Part shown: positions 1-8,144 of the stretch, piece after piece
Layout of the letters: the number at the start of each line of letters is the position of its first letter
Numbering within the stretch: the first letter of the stretch is position 1
NCBI RefSeq assembly: GCF_001305575.3
Contig: NZ_CP012373.2
Span: 62,001 to 126,000 of the forward strand
Direction: 5' to 3'
DNA: 64,000 nucleotides
Source of the DNA: Beggiatoa leptomitoformis
Lineage (GTDB): Bacteria > Pseudomonadota > Gammaproteobacteria > Beggiatoales > Beggiatoaceae
Translations under genes and position numbers: made by a program
Notes under the pieces: model-generated
What the model was told of the DNA's origin: nothing
The model's database searches: none
What the model saw: only the letters and a program-made list of their open reading frames with translations

Positions 1-273
1 GGTGGAGAAGAATTTATCGTTATTTTACCGAATACAAAAACTGAAGGTGCGATACAAGTAGGAGAAGTTATTCATCAAGCGATTGAAATATTAAATATTC
101 CCTACGAACACTCTCCCCTAAAAAATTATGTTACCGTTAGTTTAGGCGTTGCCAGTATCATACCGAACATTGCTTTAAACCCACTGGATTTAGTCGGTAC
201 TGCTGACAAAGCACTCTACATTGCAAAAGCGCAAGGACGTGACCAAGTTGTTTATTGTGATGTCGTTAAATAA
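1..273 (+). CDS. GGDEF-domain diguanylate cyclase, C-terminal fragment (cut by window edge)
   Basis: The frame is open from base 1 to a TAA at 271-273 and gives 90 residues. It starts inside the GGDEF signature, seen as GGEEFIVILP, and runs through the end of the domain (VSLGVASI, then ADKALYIAKAQGRDQV), which is the usual GGDEF C-terminus. GGEEF is an active-site form, so the protein probably makes cyclic di-GMP from two GTP. Any sensory N-terminal domain lies outside the window. Its last 22 bases overlap the convergent acetyltransferase gene. Confidence 0.9.
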   Translation, partial: GGEEFIVILPNTKTEGAIQVGEVIHQAIEILNIPYEHSPLKNYVTVSLGVASIIPNIALNPLDLVGTADKALYIAKAQGRDQVVYCDVVK

Positions 274-782
274 CGATTCTGTCTGCGATATAAATAAACA
301 GGAAAACCTTTAAACGAAATTGCTTTTTCCCGTTGTAACCCGTTACGAGTTGCCACTTTTTGTGAAGCGATATTATCCACATGAATAATAGAAATAATGG
401 ACGGTGCGATATTTTCTGCAAAGGCTTTTTCCTGACAGGCTTTTGCTGCTTCCGTTGCATAACCCTGCCCCCAATATGACGGCTGAATATGATAACCCAC
501 TTCTAATTCATCCAGATTATCAACAAATTGCCACACTAGCCCACATTGTCCAATAAATGCCCCCGTCGTTTTACAAATCAACGCCATCAAGCCTAGCGCG
601 TCATTCTCATACCGTACCAACTGACGATTAACCCACGTTACACAATGCTGTTGCTTATCCTCTGTTACGGATAAATAACGGGTAGCAACAGGATTTTCCC
701 AAAACGACATTAATGTTGGTACATCCTCTAGCGTTAGAGGACGTAAGCGTAAACGATGGGTTTCTAAATGTGTCAGTAACAT
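252..782 (-). CDS. GNAT family N-acetyltransferase (RimJ/RimL-like)
   Basis: A 176-residue protein starting at an ATG (780-782). It opens with LETHRLRLRPLTLEDVP, typical of the RimJ/RimL-like GNAT subgroup. The acetyl-CoA pyrophosphate-binding loop is seen as YWGQGYATEA at about residues 103-112, and a late NxxSxxVxxRNG-like helix (NIASQKVATRNG) follows. The family transfers acetyl groups from acetyl-CoA to protein N-termini or small amines; the substrate cannot be told from sequence. The 3' end overlaps the end of the convergent GGDEF gene by 22 bases, so the two transcripts are antisense there. No operon partner is apparent. Confidence 0.85.
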   Translation of the reverse strand: MLLTHLETHRLRLRPLTLEDVPTLMSFWENPVATRYLSVTEDKQQHCVTWVNRQLVRYENDALGLMALICKTTGAFIGQCGLVWQFVDNLDELEVGYHIQPSYWGQGYATEAAKACQEKAFAENIAPSIISIIHVDNIASQKVATRNGLQREKAISFKGFPVYLYRRQNRYLTTSQ

Positions 783-818
783 AACTATTATAATAGACTG
801 TTTATAAAGAAAAAATTT

Positions 819-919
819 AAAGATTGTCTGAATCAGGATTCACTGAATTTCCAGAATTAACAGAATTACAAAATAACTAATACTTGTTAATTCTGAAAAT
901 CCTGATCCAGACAATCTTT
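819..919. repeat. Dispersed palindromic element, GTCTGAATCAG family (copy 1)
   Basis: A 22-base arm at 819-840 and its inverted copy at 898-919 match at 21 of 22 positions (core GATTGTCTGAATCAGGATT). The roughly 57-base spacer is AT-rich and itself holds CAGAATTAACAGAATT and AATTCTGAAAATCC motifs. It lies between the 5' end of the GNAT gene and the 3' end of guaA. The same core recurs at several other intergenic sites in this window. Confidence 0.8.
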
Positions 920-933
920 AATTCTGACGTGAC

Positions 934-2535
934 TTATTCCCATTCAATTGTTGCAGGTGGCTTACTCGACACGTCGTAGCAAACCCGCGAAATACCAGAC
1001 ACCTCATTAATAATCCGATTGGATAAGGTTTCCAACAACGCATAGGGCAAATGCGCCCAACGAGCTGTCATAAAATCAATGGTTTCCACAGCGCGCAAAG
1101 ACACAACATATTCATATTTCCGTGCATCCCCCATAACCCCAACAGAACGCACAGGAAGAAAGACAGCAAAAGCCTGACTGGTCTTGTCATACCAGCCCTG
1201 TTTACGCAATTCTTCAATAAAAATAGCATCGGCAAGACGCAAAATATCCGCATACTCTTTTTTCACTTCACCTAAAATTCGCACCCCTAAGCCCGGGCCT
1301 GGGAACGGGTGACGGTACACCATCTCCAGCGGTAGCCCCAGTTCTAACCCTAGTTTCCGCACTTCATCCTTAAATAACTCACGTAATGGCTCAACTAACT
1401 TCAAGTGCATTTTTTCGGGTAAACCACCGACATTATGATGAGATTTAATCACATGCGCCTTACCCGTTTTGGAACCTGCGGATTCAATCACATCAGGATA
1501 AATCGTCCCCTGCGCCAACCAGCGAAAACCAGCTCCACGTTGATGACCTTCAGTATCTAAGCGTTTTGCTTCTTCTTCAAAAACTTGAATAAATAAATTG
1601 CCAATAATTTTACGCTTCTGTTCAGGGTCGCTTACGCCTTGCAACACGCCTAAAAAACGTTGCTCCGCATCCACTCGAATCACTTTAATTCCCAAGTGTT
1701 GCGCAAACATCGCCATGACTTGTTCACCCTCATGCAAACGTAACAAGCCATTATCGACAAAAACACATGTCAGTTGTTGACCAATCGCCCGATGCAACAA
1801 CATTGCTACCACAGAAGAATCAACCCCACCAGACAACGCCAGTAAAACTTCATCTTGTCCAACTTGTTCACGAATATTTTTAATACTATCTTCAATAATA
1901 TTAAGCGAATTCCATAACGCTTGGCAGTGACAAATATCATGCGCAAAGCGTTGTAAAATATGCAATCCTTGCTTAGTATGGGTCACTTCAGGGTGAAATT
2001 GCACCCCATAAAATTGACGGCTTTCATCCGCCATGCCTGCAATGGGGGAATTATCACTGGTTGCGATTAGTGTAAAATTACTTGGTAATTCAGTTACTTT
2101 ATCGCCATGACTCATCCACACGTCTAATATGCCATGTCCTTCAGGCGTAACGTAATCCGCAATGTCTTTTAACAAACGCGAATGCCCCCGCGCACGAATT
2201 TGTGCATACCCAAACTCGCGTAAATTAGACGATTCCACCTTACCGCCTAACTGCACCGCCATTGTTTGCATCCCATAACAAATTCCTAACACAGGTACGC
2301 CCAAGCTAAACACACAATCAGGCGCGCGATAGTTTGTGGCAGTGTCCGTTACTGACTCAGGACTGCCAGATAAGATAACTCCTTTAGGATTAAATGCTTG
2401 AATAGCCTCTGCTGGCATATCATAAGCATGAATTTCACAATAAACGCCTATTTCGCGGATACGACGCGCAATTAATTGAGTATATTGTGAGCCAAAATCT
2501 AAAATCAGGATTCGATGAGCGTGGATGTTTTGCAT
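934..2535 (-). CDS. guaA: GMP synthase (glutamine-hydrolysing)
   Basis: The protein amidates XMP to GMP using glutamine and ATP, the last step of de novo guanine nucleotide synthesis. The start at 2535 ([20 protein letters not shown]) gives 533 residues and matches the family start; a longer frame from a TTG at 2568 is less likely. The class I glutamine amidotransferase domain comes first (GICYGMQ nucleophile Cys, then QFHPEVTHT with His and Glu). The PP-loop ATP pyrophosphatase motif LSGGVDSSV follows, and the C-terminal dimerisation domain ends in PPATIEWE, the usual end of GuaA. guaB is not adjacent. A dispersed palindromic element follows the stop codon and may end the transcript. Confidence 0.98.
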   Translation of the reverse strand: MQNIHAHRILILDFGSQYTQLIARRIREIGVYCEIHAYDMPAEAIQAFNPKGVILSGSPESVTDTATNYRAPDCVFSLGVPVLGICYGMQTMAVQLGGKVESSNLREFGYAQIRARGHSRLLKDIADYVTPEGHGILDVWMSHGDKVTELPSNFTLIATSDNSPIAGMADESRQFYGVQFHPEVTHTKQGLHILQRFAHDICHCQALWNSLNIIEDSIKNIREQVGQDEVLLALSGGVDSSVVAMLLHRAIGQQLTCVFVDNGLLRLHEGEQVMAMFAQHLGIKVIRVDAEQRFLGVLQGVSDPEQKRKIIGNLFIQVFEEEAKRLDTEGHQRGAGFRWLAQGTIYPDVIESAGSKTGKAHVIKSHHNVGGLPEKMHLKLVEPLRELFKDEVRKLGLELGLPLEMVYRHPFPGPGLGVRILGEVKKEYADILRLADAIFIEELRKQGWYDKTSQAFAVFLPVRSVGVMGDARKYEYVVSLRAVETIDFMTARWAHLPYALLETLSNRIINEVSGISRVCYDVSSKPPATIEWE

Positions 2536-2648
2536 AGTAAATTCAGAGAAGTCTGGCGCGTGCCGCAAAAATTAAACGCAAATTGTAGCACAGCTCTATC
2601 GCTTGATGAGGGGAAGTCTTTGTGCCATGCCATTATTGTCAGCATCGC

Positions 2649-2715
2649 GTCTATTCAATCAGATATCACTATTATCTGGATATTCTGAAAACCCTAAGAA
2701 TTCTGATTCAGACAG
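2649..2715. repeat. Degenerate copy of the GTCTGAATCAG palindromic family
   Basis: The right arm AATTCTGATTCAGACAG is well conserved at about 2699-2715. The left arm (GTCTATTCAATCAGATA) is recognisable but carries inserted bases. It sits between the divergent guaA and ugd genes. A 70-codon frame across this stretch appears to be chance. Confidence 0.5.
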
Positions 2716-2819
2716 AAGCTATATAACTTGTCATTTTGCTTTTTACTTATCATGTTACGCTATAGTCATATTGGCATTTATCTTTAACCGCTTTTCAGCT
2801 CATTTAGGAGAATAATAAG

Positions 2820-4151
2820 ATGCGGATTAGTATTTTTGGGTCTGGCTATGTTGGATTAGTAACGGGGGCATGTTTAGCAGAAGTTGGCAACCATGTGATT
2901 TGTGTTGATGTTGATGCACAAAAAGTTGCCCGCTTAAATCAAGGGCATGTTCCTATTCATGAGCCGGGATTGGATGATTTAATTAAAAATAATATGGCAG
3001 AAAAACGGCTAGAATTCACAACCGATGCGATAAAGGCCATTGCATTTAGTGAAGTTATTTTTATCGCTGTAGGTACGCCCCCTGATGAAGACGGCTCTGC
3101 CGATTTACGCTATGTATTAGCTGTTGCGCAAAGCATAGGACAACATCTTACAGAATATAAAGCGATTATTGATAAATCCACCGTTCCCGTTGGCACTGCG
3201 GATAAAGTACGCGCAACTGTGCAAGCAGAACTAAACAAACGGGGCGTGCAACAACGGTTTGATGTGATATCTAACCCCGAATTTCTTAAGGAAGGTGCGG
3301 CCATTGGCGATTTTATGCGCCCTGACCGCATTATCATTGGTGCAGACAATGCCGATGTTGAAGAACTGATGCACGAACTGTACGCGCCATTTAATCGCAA
3401 TCATGACCGCTTATTAATCATGGATATTCGCTCGGCAGAACTAACAAAATATGCGGCAAATGCCATGTTAGCCACCAAAATCAGCTTTATGAACGAAATG
3501 GCAAATCTTGCGGAACGTGTGGGCGCAGATATTGAACAAGTGCGATTAGGCATAGGCTCAGACCCCCGCATTGGATTTGGCTTTATTTATGCGGGCTGCG
3601 GCTATGGCGGTTCTTGTTTTCCAAAAGACGTAAATGCGTTAGAAAGAACATTCCGCGAATATGGAATGGAAGCCCAACTTTTAACAGCAGTCAGTGCAGT
3701 TAATCAGCGTCAACAACAAGTTATGTTTGCCAAAATTCATAACCATTTTAAAGGCGATTTACAAGGAAAACGGTTTGCATTATGGGGATTAGCGTTTAAA
3801 CCCAACACAGACGATATGCGCGAAGCCCCCAGCCGTCCATTAATGGAAGCCTTGTGGCAAGCAGGTGCGCAAGTGCAAGCCTATGACCCAAAAGCAATGG
3901 ATGAAACAAGGCGGATTTATGGTGAGCGCGCAGATTTAACCCTGTGCGACAGTCCTGAAGCCGCATTACAAGGGGCAGACGCGCTATTAGTCGTTACAGA
4001 ATGGCAAGTTTTCCGTAGTCCTGACTTTAAACTGATTCACAGCCAGTTGAAAAACCCCGTTATTTTTGATGGACGAAATTTATATAACTACAACCGTTTG
4101 AAGAAAAACGGATTTAGTTATTATGCGATAGGACGCGGGGACAAAGTGTAA
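2820..4151 (+). CDS. ugd: UDP-glucose 6-dehydrogenase
   Basis: This enzyme oxidises UDP-glucose to UDP-glucuronate with two NAD+, supplying uronic acid for surface polysaccharides. The 443-residue length is normal for the bacterial enzyme. The N-terminal Rossmann motif is [18 protein letters not shown]. The central domain contains [10 protein letters not shown] with the catalytic Cys, and the C-terminal UDP-binding domain begins near [19 protein letters not shown]. The ATG follows a clear AGGAG at 2806-2810. It is monocistronic here, with no other polysaccharide genes nearby. A perfect-looking palindromic repeat lies just after the stop. Confidence 0.97.
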   Translation: MRISIFGSGYVGLVTGACLAEVGNHVICVDVDAQKVARLNQGHVPIHEPGLDDLIKNNMAEKRLEFTTDAIKAIAFSEVIFIAVGTPPDEDGSADLRYVLAVAQSIGQHLTEYKAIIDKSTVPVGTADKVRATVQAELNKRGVQQRFDVISNPEFLKEGAAIGDFMRPDRIIIGADNADVEELMHELYAPFNRNHDRLLIMDIRSAELTKYAANAMLATKISFMNEMANLAERVGADIEQVRLGIGSDPRIGFGFIYAGCGYGGSCFPKDVNALERTFREYGMEAQLLTAVSAVNQRQQQVMFAKIHNHFKGDLQGKRFALWGLAFKPNTDDMREAPSRPLMEALWQAGAQVQAYDPKAMDETRRIYGERADLTLCDSPEAALQGADALLVVTEWQVFRSPDFKLIHSQLKNPVIFDGRNLYNYNRLKKNGFSYYAIGRGDKV

Positions 4152-4161
4152 TCTAAAAACG

Positions 4162-4244
4162 GTCTGAATCAGAATGCTCAAGGTTTTTATAACTAACTAT
4201 ATTATAAATACATATTTTTTATACTGAGCAATTCTGATTCAGAC
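4162..4244. repeat. Dispersed palindromic element, GTCTGAATCAG family (copy 2)
   Basis: GTCTGAATCAGAATGCTCA at 4162-4180 pairs with an inverted copy at 4225-4244, differing by one inserted T. The 44-base spacer is almost only A and T. It starts 10 bases after the ugd stop and is followed by TTTTTATT, so a terminator role for ugd is plausible. Confidence 0.8.
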
Positions 4245-4263
4245 AATTTTTATTGAATAGGTA

Positions 4264-5114
4264 GAGCCTGTCATCAAATAAGAAGGGTTAAAGGTTCAAG
4301 CTAAAAGAATCAAGGTAGAAGCCAAATAAACCCCACTTAAGAAATTCCTAGCGCGTTTATCATATCGTGTAGCTATAGCGCGGTATTGCTTTAATTTACC
4401 AAAGAAATGCTCGATTAAATAACGTGCCTTATAAAGGACTTTATCATAATAAGGTGGATTTAAACGATTTTTCCTGAACGGAATCACAGGTTCTATGCCT
4501 TGCTGTTTTAAAACATCTCTAACCCGTTCATCTGCATCATAAGCCTTATCAGCCAATAAAGCGTTTGCCTTTATCTGAGGAATAAGAGCATCAGCCCCCT
4601 CAAGGTCGCTTGCCTGTCCCGCAGTCAAAAAAAAAGGGTCGGATTGCCCAGTGCGTCAACAACGGAGTTAATCTTGGTACTTAAACCCCCTGCGCTACGT
4701 CCAATGGCTTCATCTGCGCCACCACCACTACTATGTTGATGCGCTCTAACTATTGTGCTGTCTATCATGGCATATTCATTATCGGCATCGGCACTTAGTA
4801 TCTTGAAAACACGTTCCCAGACACCTTTCTTAGACCAACGACTGAAGCGGGTATGGACGACACGGAAATCACCAAAGCGTTCGGGGAGGTCGCGCCAAGG
4901 AATGCCACTGCGATAACGGAATAGAACAGCATCAATAAACAAGCGGTTATCTTTAGCCGTCATCCCGACATGTCCTTTACGCCCAGGGAGTAGCGGTTCT
5001 AGTTTTGACCATTGTTCATCGGTTAAGGCATAGCGACGACTCATTGTTTTATCCTTGGCGATATCTGGGTATATGATTATAATATAACATTTTTTACTAT
5101 TTGATGACACGCCC
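4264..5114 (-). mobile_element. IS5-family insertion sequence, IS427-like, 851 bp
   Basis: Terminal inverted repeats are visible: the left end reads GAGCCTGTCATCAAATA and the right end, read inward, GGGCGTGTCATCAAATA (15 of 17 identical). The element is flanked by TA on both sides (4262-4263 and 5115-5116), consistent with a TA target duplication. Inside is one transposase spread over two overlapping frames on the minus strand. Size, ends and two-frame organisation fit the IS427 group of IS5. It has landed between ugd with its repeat and the terminator of the RCC1-like gene. Confidence 0.88.
4296..5044 (-). CDS. IS5/IS427-type DDE transposase, made by -1 frameshifting (orfA 4625-5044, orfB 4296-4628)
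   Basis: orfA starts with [12 protein letters not shown] (ATG at 5042-5044) and ends NPTLFF at a TGA at 4625-4627. orfB is open through this point one frame back. Both meet at a run of nine T on the coding strand (4627-4635), a classic slip site; a -1 shift yields [14 protein letters not shown], which restores the family sequence. The catalytic acids are [11 protein letters not shown] (first D, orfA), [10 protein letters not shown] (second D, orfB) and [14 protein letters not shown] (E, orfB). All are intact, so the element could be active. The fused length is near 249 residues, normal for this group. orfB has no credible start of its own. Confidence 0.9.
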
Positions 5115-5134
5115 TAGAATGAAGCCAAAAAAAA

Positions 5135-5162
5135 GATAACACCACTATGTAGCGGTGTTATC
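5135..5162 (-). terminator. Rho-independent terminator of the RCC1-like gene
   Basis: The stem GATAACACCACT / AGCGGTGTTATC has a 4-base loop and, on the minus strand, is followed by a run of eight T. It lies 27 bases after the stop of the RCC1-like gene. Near-identical hairpins occur at 33870-33900 and 51798-51828. Confidence 0.88.
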
Positions 5163-5188
5163 CTCATTTTTTAAACTAACAAACGGAC

Positions 5189-7327
5189 TTACTCAGTCGT
5201 GACATCGATACTCTCATTTGCATAAATAATTTGTTCATCGTTTAATAAACGATAGCCAAAGTAGATAGACAACTGACCTGTTGTAACAAGTTCACCTTCA
5301 TATAAAATAATTGGTTGAATTGTTCGTAATGCTACTTGCATTTGACGAACAGTGAGCATGGCAAAATTACCATCCCAGACAAGTGGTCTTGTATTATCCA
5401 TCATGTACCAAGTTTCCGTTGGGCGAGAGACTCCCAGAACAATAATTTCTGCTGTTTGTCCTACTTGGCTGGGGTCAACTTGTAGGCTACCTGCAATGAC
5501 CACAGGATTACCTGTAAAGCCTTGTAGTGTCCCGCTCTTCACGAATGTACCACCCTTGACGGAAATCCCCCCCGCGAATTTAATATTCGGGAGTAAATCT
5601 GTTGTGGTTAACGCACTAACCGCTGATAAGGTAGGTAGGCTGAAGCGTGTCCCATTTAACATTATCGTTGCAAATTCAAGCGGTGCTACCGTTCCATCAA
5701 TCCAAAGGTTGCTCACGTGCCAACCCCAGCAGACGAGATTGCCATCGGTTTTTATGCCACAAGTGTGATTTTCACCTGCACTGACCTGGATAAAACTGCT
5801 TTTGGGAGGGTCAGGAGGAGTGGCTTTACCACTATAGTTATCCCCCCAGCAAGCTACGGTGCTATCAGTTTTTACACCACAAGCATGAGAGTAACCTGCA
5901 CTGACTTGGGTAAAATTGCCTGTGGGGGGTGTGGCTTGACCATTGCTGTTATCCCCCCAGCAAGCCACGCTGCCATCGGTTTTTACGCCACAAGTAAAAA
6001 AGCCACCTACACTAACTTGGGTAAAACTGCCTTCGGGGGGGGAACCGTAGTCATATCCTCCCCAGCAAGCCACGCTACCATCGATTTTTACGCCACAAGT
6101 ATGATCGTAACCAGCACTGACTTGGGTAAAACTGCCTTCGGGTGGGGTAGCTTGGTCATAATAATTATTCCCCCAACAAGCCACACTGCCATCAGTTTTT
6201 ATGCCACAAGTATGACTGTAACCGGCACTGACTTGGGTAAAACTACCTGCGGGTGGGGTACCAAAATTGTTATTTCCCCAGCAAGCCACACTACCATCAG
6301 TTTTTACGCCACAAGTAAAAAAGCTACCTGCACTGACTTGAGTAAAACTGCCAGAGAGTGGGGCGGCTTGGTCATAATAATTATCCCCCCAACAAGCCAC
6401 GCTGCTATCAGTTTTTACGCCACAAGCATGATTGTCACCTGCACTGACTTGGATAAAACTGCCCAAGGGGTGGGCAAAGCCGACTGATGGTGGGGTGGCT
6501 TGACCATAAGTGTTATATCCTCCCCAGCAAACCACGCTACTATCAGTTTTTACGCCACAAACATGATTGTCACCTGTACTGACTTGGGTAAAACTGCCTT
6601 CGGGGGGGGTATAATTACTCCCCGAGCAAGCTACGCTACTATCGGTTTTTACGCCACAAATATAATTGCCACCTGCACTGACACTGATTTGGGTAAAACT
6701 GCCTTCGAGAATAATGGCTTCATTATAATTCCCCCAGCAAACCATACTACCATCGGTTTTTACGCCACAAGTATAATTGTAACCAGCACTGACTTGCGTA
6801 AAACTGCCTTCGGGAGGTGTGGCTTTACCATAATTATTATATCCCCAGCAAACCACGCTACCATCAGTTTTTACGCCACAAGTATGATAGCTACCTACAC
6901 TAACCTGGGTAAAACCGCCTGATGAGGGCGTGGGTTTACCATACTCGTTGCGCCCCCAGCAAGCCACACTGCTATCGGTTTTTAGTCCACAAGTAAAAAA
7001 GCCCCCTGCACTGACTTGGGTAAAACTGCCTTCGGGGGGGGTGGCTTGACCATCGCTGTTATCCCCCCAGCAAACCACACTACCATCAGTTTTTACGCCA
7101 CAAGCGTGATTGCCACCTACACCACTGACTTGGGTAAAACTGCCTTCGGGGGGTATGGCTTGACCATTCCTGTTATCCCCCCAGCAAACCACACTACCAT
7201 CAGTTTTTACGCCACAAGTATAATTGCCACTTGCATCCACCTGAATATAATCATCAGCAAATGATGTTGATGAGATTATGCTCATCAGCAAGAGCAAAAT
7301 TAACCGTATCATATTGCGCAGTATCAT
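5189..7327 (-). CDS. Secreted RCC1-like repeat protein, 14 repeats
   Basis: A 712-residue protein with a signal peptide (MILRNMIRLILLLLMSIISS, cleavage likely after SFA). Fourteen tandem repeats of about 36-38 residues follow, with the consensus GSFTQVSAG..HTCGVKTDGS and then VVCWGDN..GQATPPE. They span roughly residues 25-540 and belong to the RCC1/BLIP-II-like beta-propeller class. Each repeat carries two cysteines, one before GVKTD and one before WG, suggesting disulfides in an exported protein. The last about 170 residues form a different domain I do not recognise. The ATG is preceded by AAGGAT. Two seven-bladed propellers would use 14 repeats. Function is unknown; a binding or surface role is an inference. 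It ends at a strong terminator next to the IS element. Confidence 0.85.
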   Translation of the reverse strand: MILRNMIRLILLLLMSIISSTSFADDYIQVDASGNYTCGVKTDGSVVCWGDNRNGQAIPPEGSFTQVSGVGGNHACGVKTDGSVVCWGDNSDGQATPPEGSFTQVSAGGFFTCGLKTDSSVACWGRNEYGKPTPSSGGFTQVSVGSYHTCGVKTDGSVVCWGYNNYGKATPPEGSFTQVSAGYNYTCGVKTDGSMVCWGNYNEAIILEGSFTQISVSAGGNYICGVKTDSSVACSGSNYTPPEGSFTQVSTGDNHVCGVKTDSSVVCWGGYNTYGQATPPSVGFAHPLGSFIQVSAGDNHACGVKTDSSVACWGDNYYDQAAPLSGSFTQVSAGSFFTCGVKTDGSVACWGNNNFGTPPAGSFTQVSAGYSHTCGIKTDGSVACWGNNYYDQATPPEGSFTQVSAGYDHTCGVKIDGSVACWGGYDYGSPPEGSFTQVSVGGFFTCGVKTDGSVACWGDNSNGQATPPTGNFTQVSAGYSHACGVKTDSTVACWGDNYSGKATPPDPPKSSFIQVSAGENHTCGIKTDGNLVCWGWHVSNLWIDGTVAPLEFATIMLNGTRFSLPTLSAVSALTTTDLLPNIKFAGGISVKGGTFVKSGTLQGFTGNPVVIAGSLQVDPSQVGQTAEIIVLGVSRPTETWYMMDNTRPLVWDGNFAMLTVRQMQVALRTIQPIILYEGELVTTGQLSIYFGYRLLNDEQIIYANESIDVTTE

Positions 7328-7493
7328 ATTTTTATCCTTAAAGTAAAGTGATAAATAATTAACCTACAGAATAATGACATCTTAACATGAGAAAGGACCC
7401 ATCTTGGTTTCTAATCTGGAAAAAAACTTTCATTCTCATTAGGATATTGGGATAACACCGCTCAACGGGATGGTATTCCTAATGGGAGCTAAC

Positions 7494-8031
7494 ATGATAA
7501 TTAATGACTTTACTAAATATATTTTAATTCAAATAGGTATTAGTTGTTCGGCACTCCATGAATTGTTAGATGGTGAAATACAATAAGTGCGGCTATCAAC
7601 CATTGAACAACTTGCCCGTGCGTTACAAGTACATTCTTTAGACCTATTACGTTGTTTATTCAAACGCGGGGAATTTCCTGTTAAGCCTTCAACTAATGCA
7701 CAGTATTTATAAAGATGTAACGGGTTTTATTGCTGATGTTACTTATCCTGATAACTCTATTGTGACGGCGGGACAAGCATTTGAGAAAATATGGGAAATT
7801 CGTAATTTAGGCGGACAGGTGTGGGAAAATCGTAAATTAGTTTGTTGTGATAATGCGATTACAGTGAGTGTTGACATTAAGGGCGCAATTTCCCCGCACT
7901 ACAACGTGGATTACTCCCCCAGCAAAACGAAACTCCTATTCCACACACACAACAGAATGAAAGTATTCGCCTTTCAGTGCATTTTCTCGCGCCACCTTTC
8001 CTCCACTGTGCCATCTCATTTTAAATTCTAG
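7494..8031 (+). pseudogene. Decayed XRE-type HTH / NBR1-Ig-like domain gene
   Basis: Three consecutive pieces look like one broken gene. Frame A (ATG at 7494) gives SCSALHELLDGEIQ, a TAA at 7584-7586, then VRLSTIEQLARALQVHSLDL in the same frame, an XRE-like helix-turn-helix interrupted by a stop. Frame B (7696 on) gives FIADVTYPDNSIVTAGQAF and EKIWEIRNLGGQVWENRKL, the pattern of an NBR1-type Ig-like (four-tryptophan) domain. From about 7917 the reading returns to frame A (PQQNETPIPHTQQNESIRLS, then VHFLAPPF) and stops at 8022-8024. So there is one nonsense codon, two compensating frame changes and a missing C-terminal end. The start of the HTH also seems shortened. A sequencing error could explain one of these, hardly all. 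Confidence 0.72.
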
Positions 8032-8144
8032 TTGCATGTTGTGGTAAATTTCTTGTACAAAACAGGATAAAAACTATTCACTCTCTTTTCGTCTAGTTGC
8101 GTAAAATAACCCTACCACTCCTATTAGTATTCCCGTTGTCTGCT

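Noticed and set aside
2603-2815. 70-codon frame between guaA and ugd
   Set aside because: It crosses a degenerate palindromic repeat and the ugd promoter region, has no Shine-Dalgarno and no protein-like pattern.
5352-7264. Several long plus-strand frames (138, 256, 140 and 82 codons) opposite the RCC1-like gene
   Set aside because: They share the antisense of one repeat unit (TSMIVTCTDLGKTAFGG-like periodicity), so they are by-products of the repeat composition on the other strand; no start sites or family resemblance.
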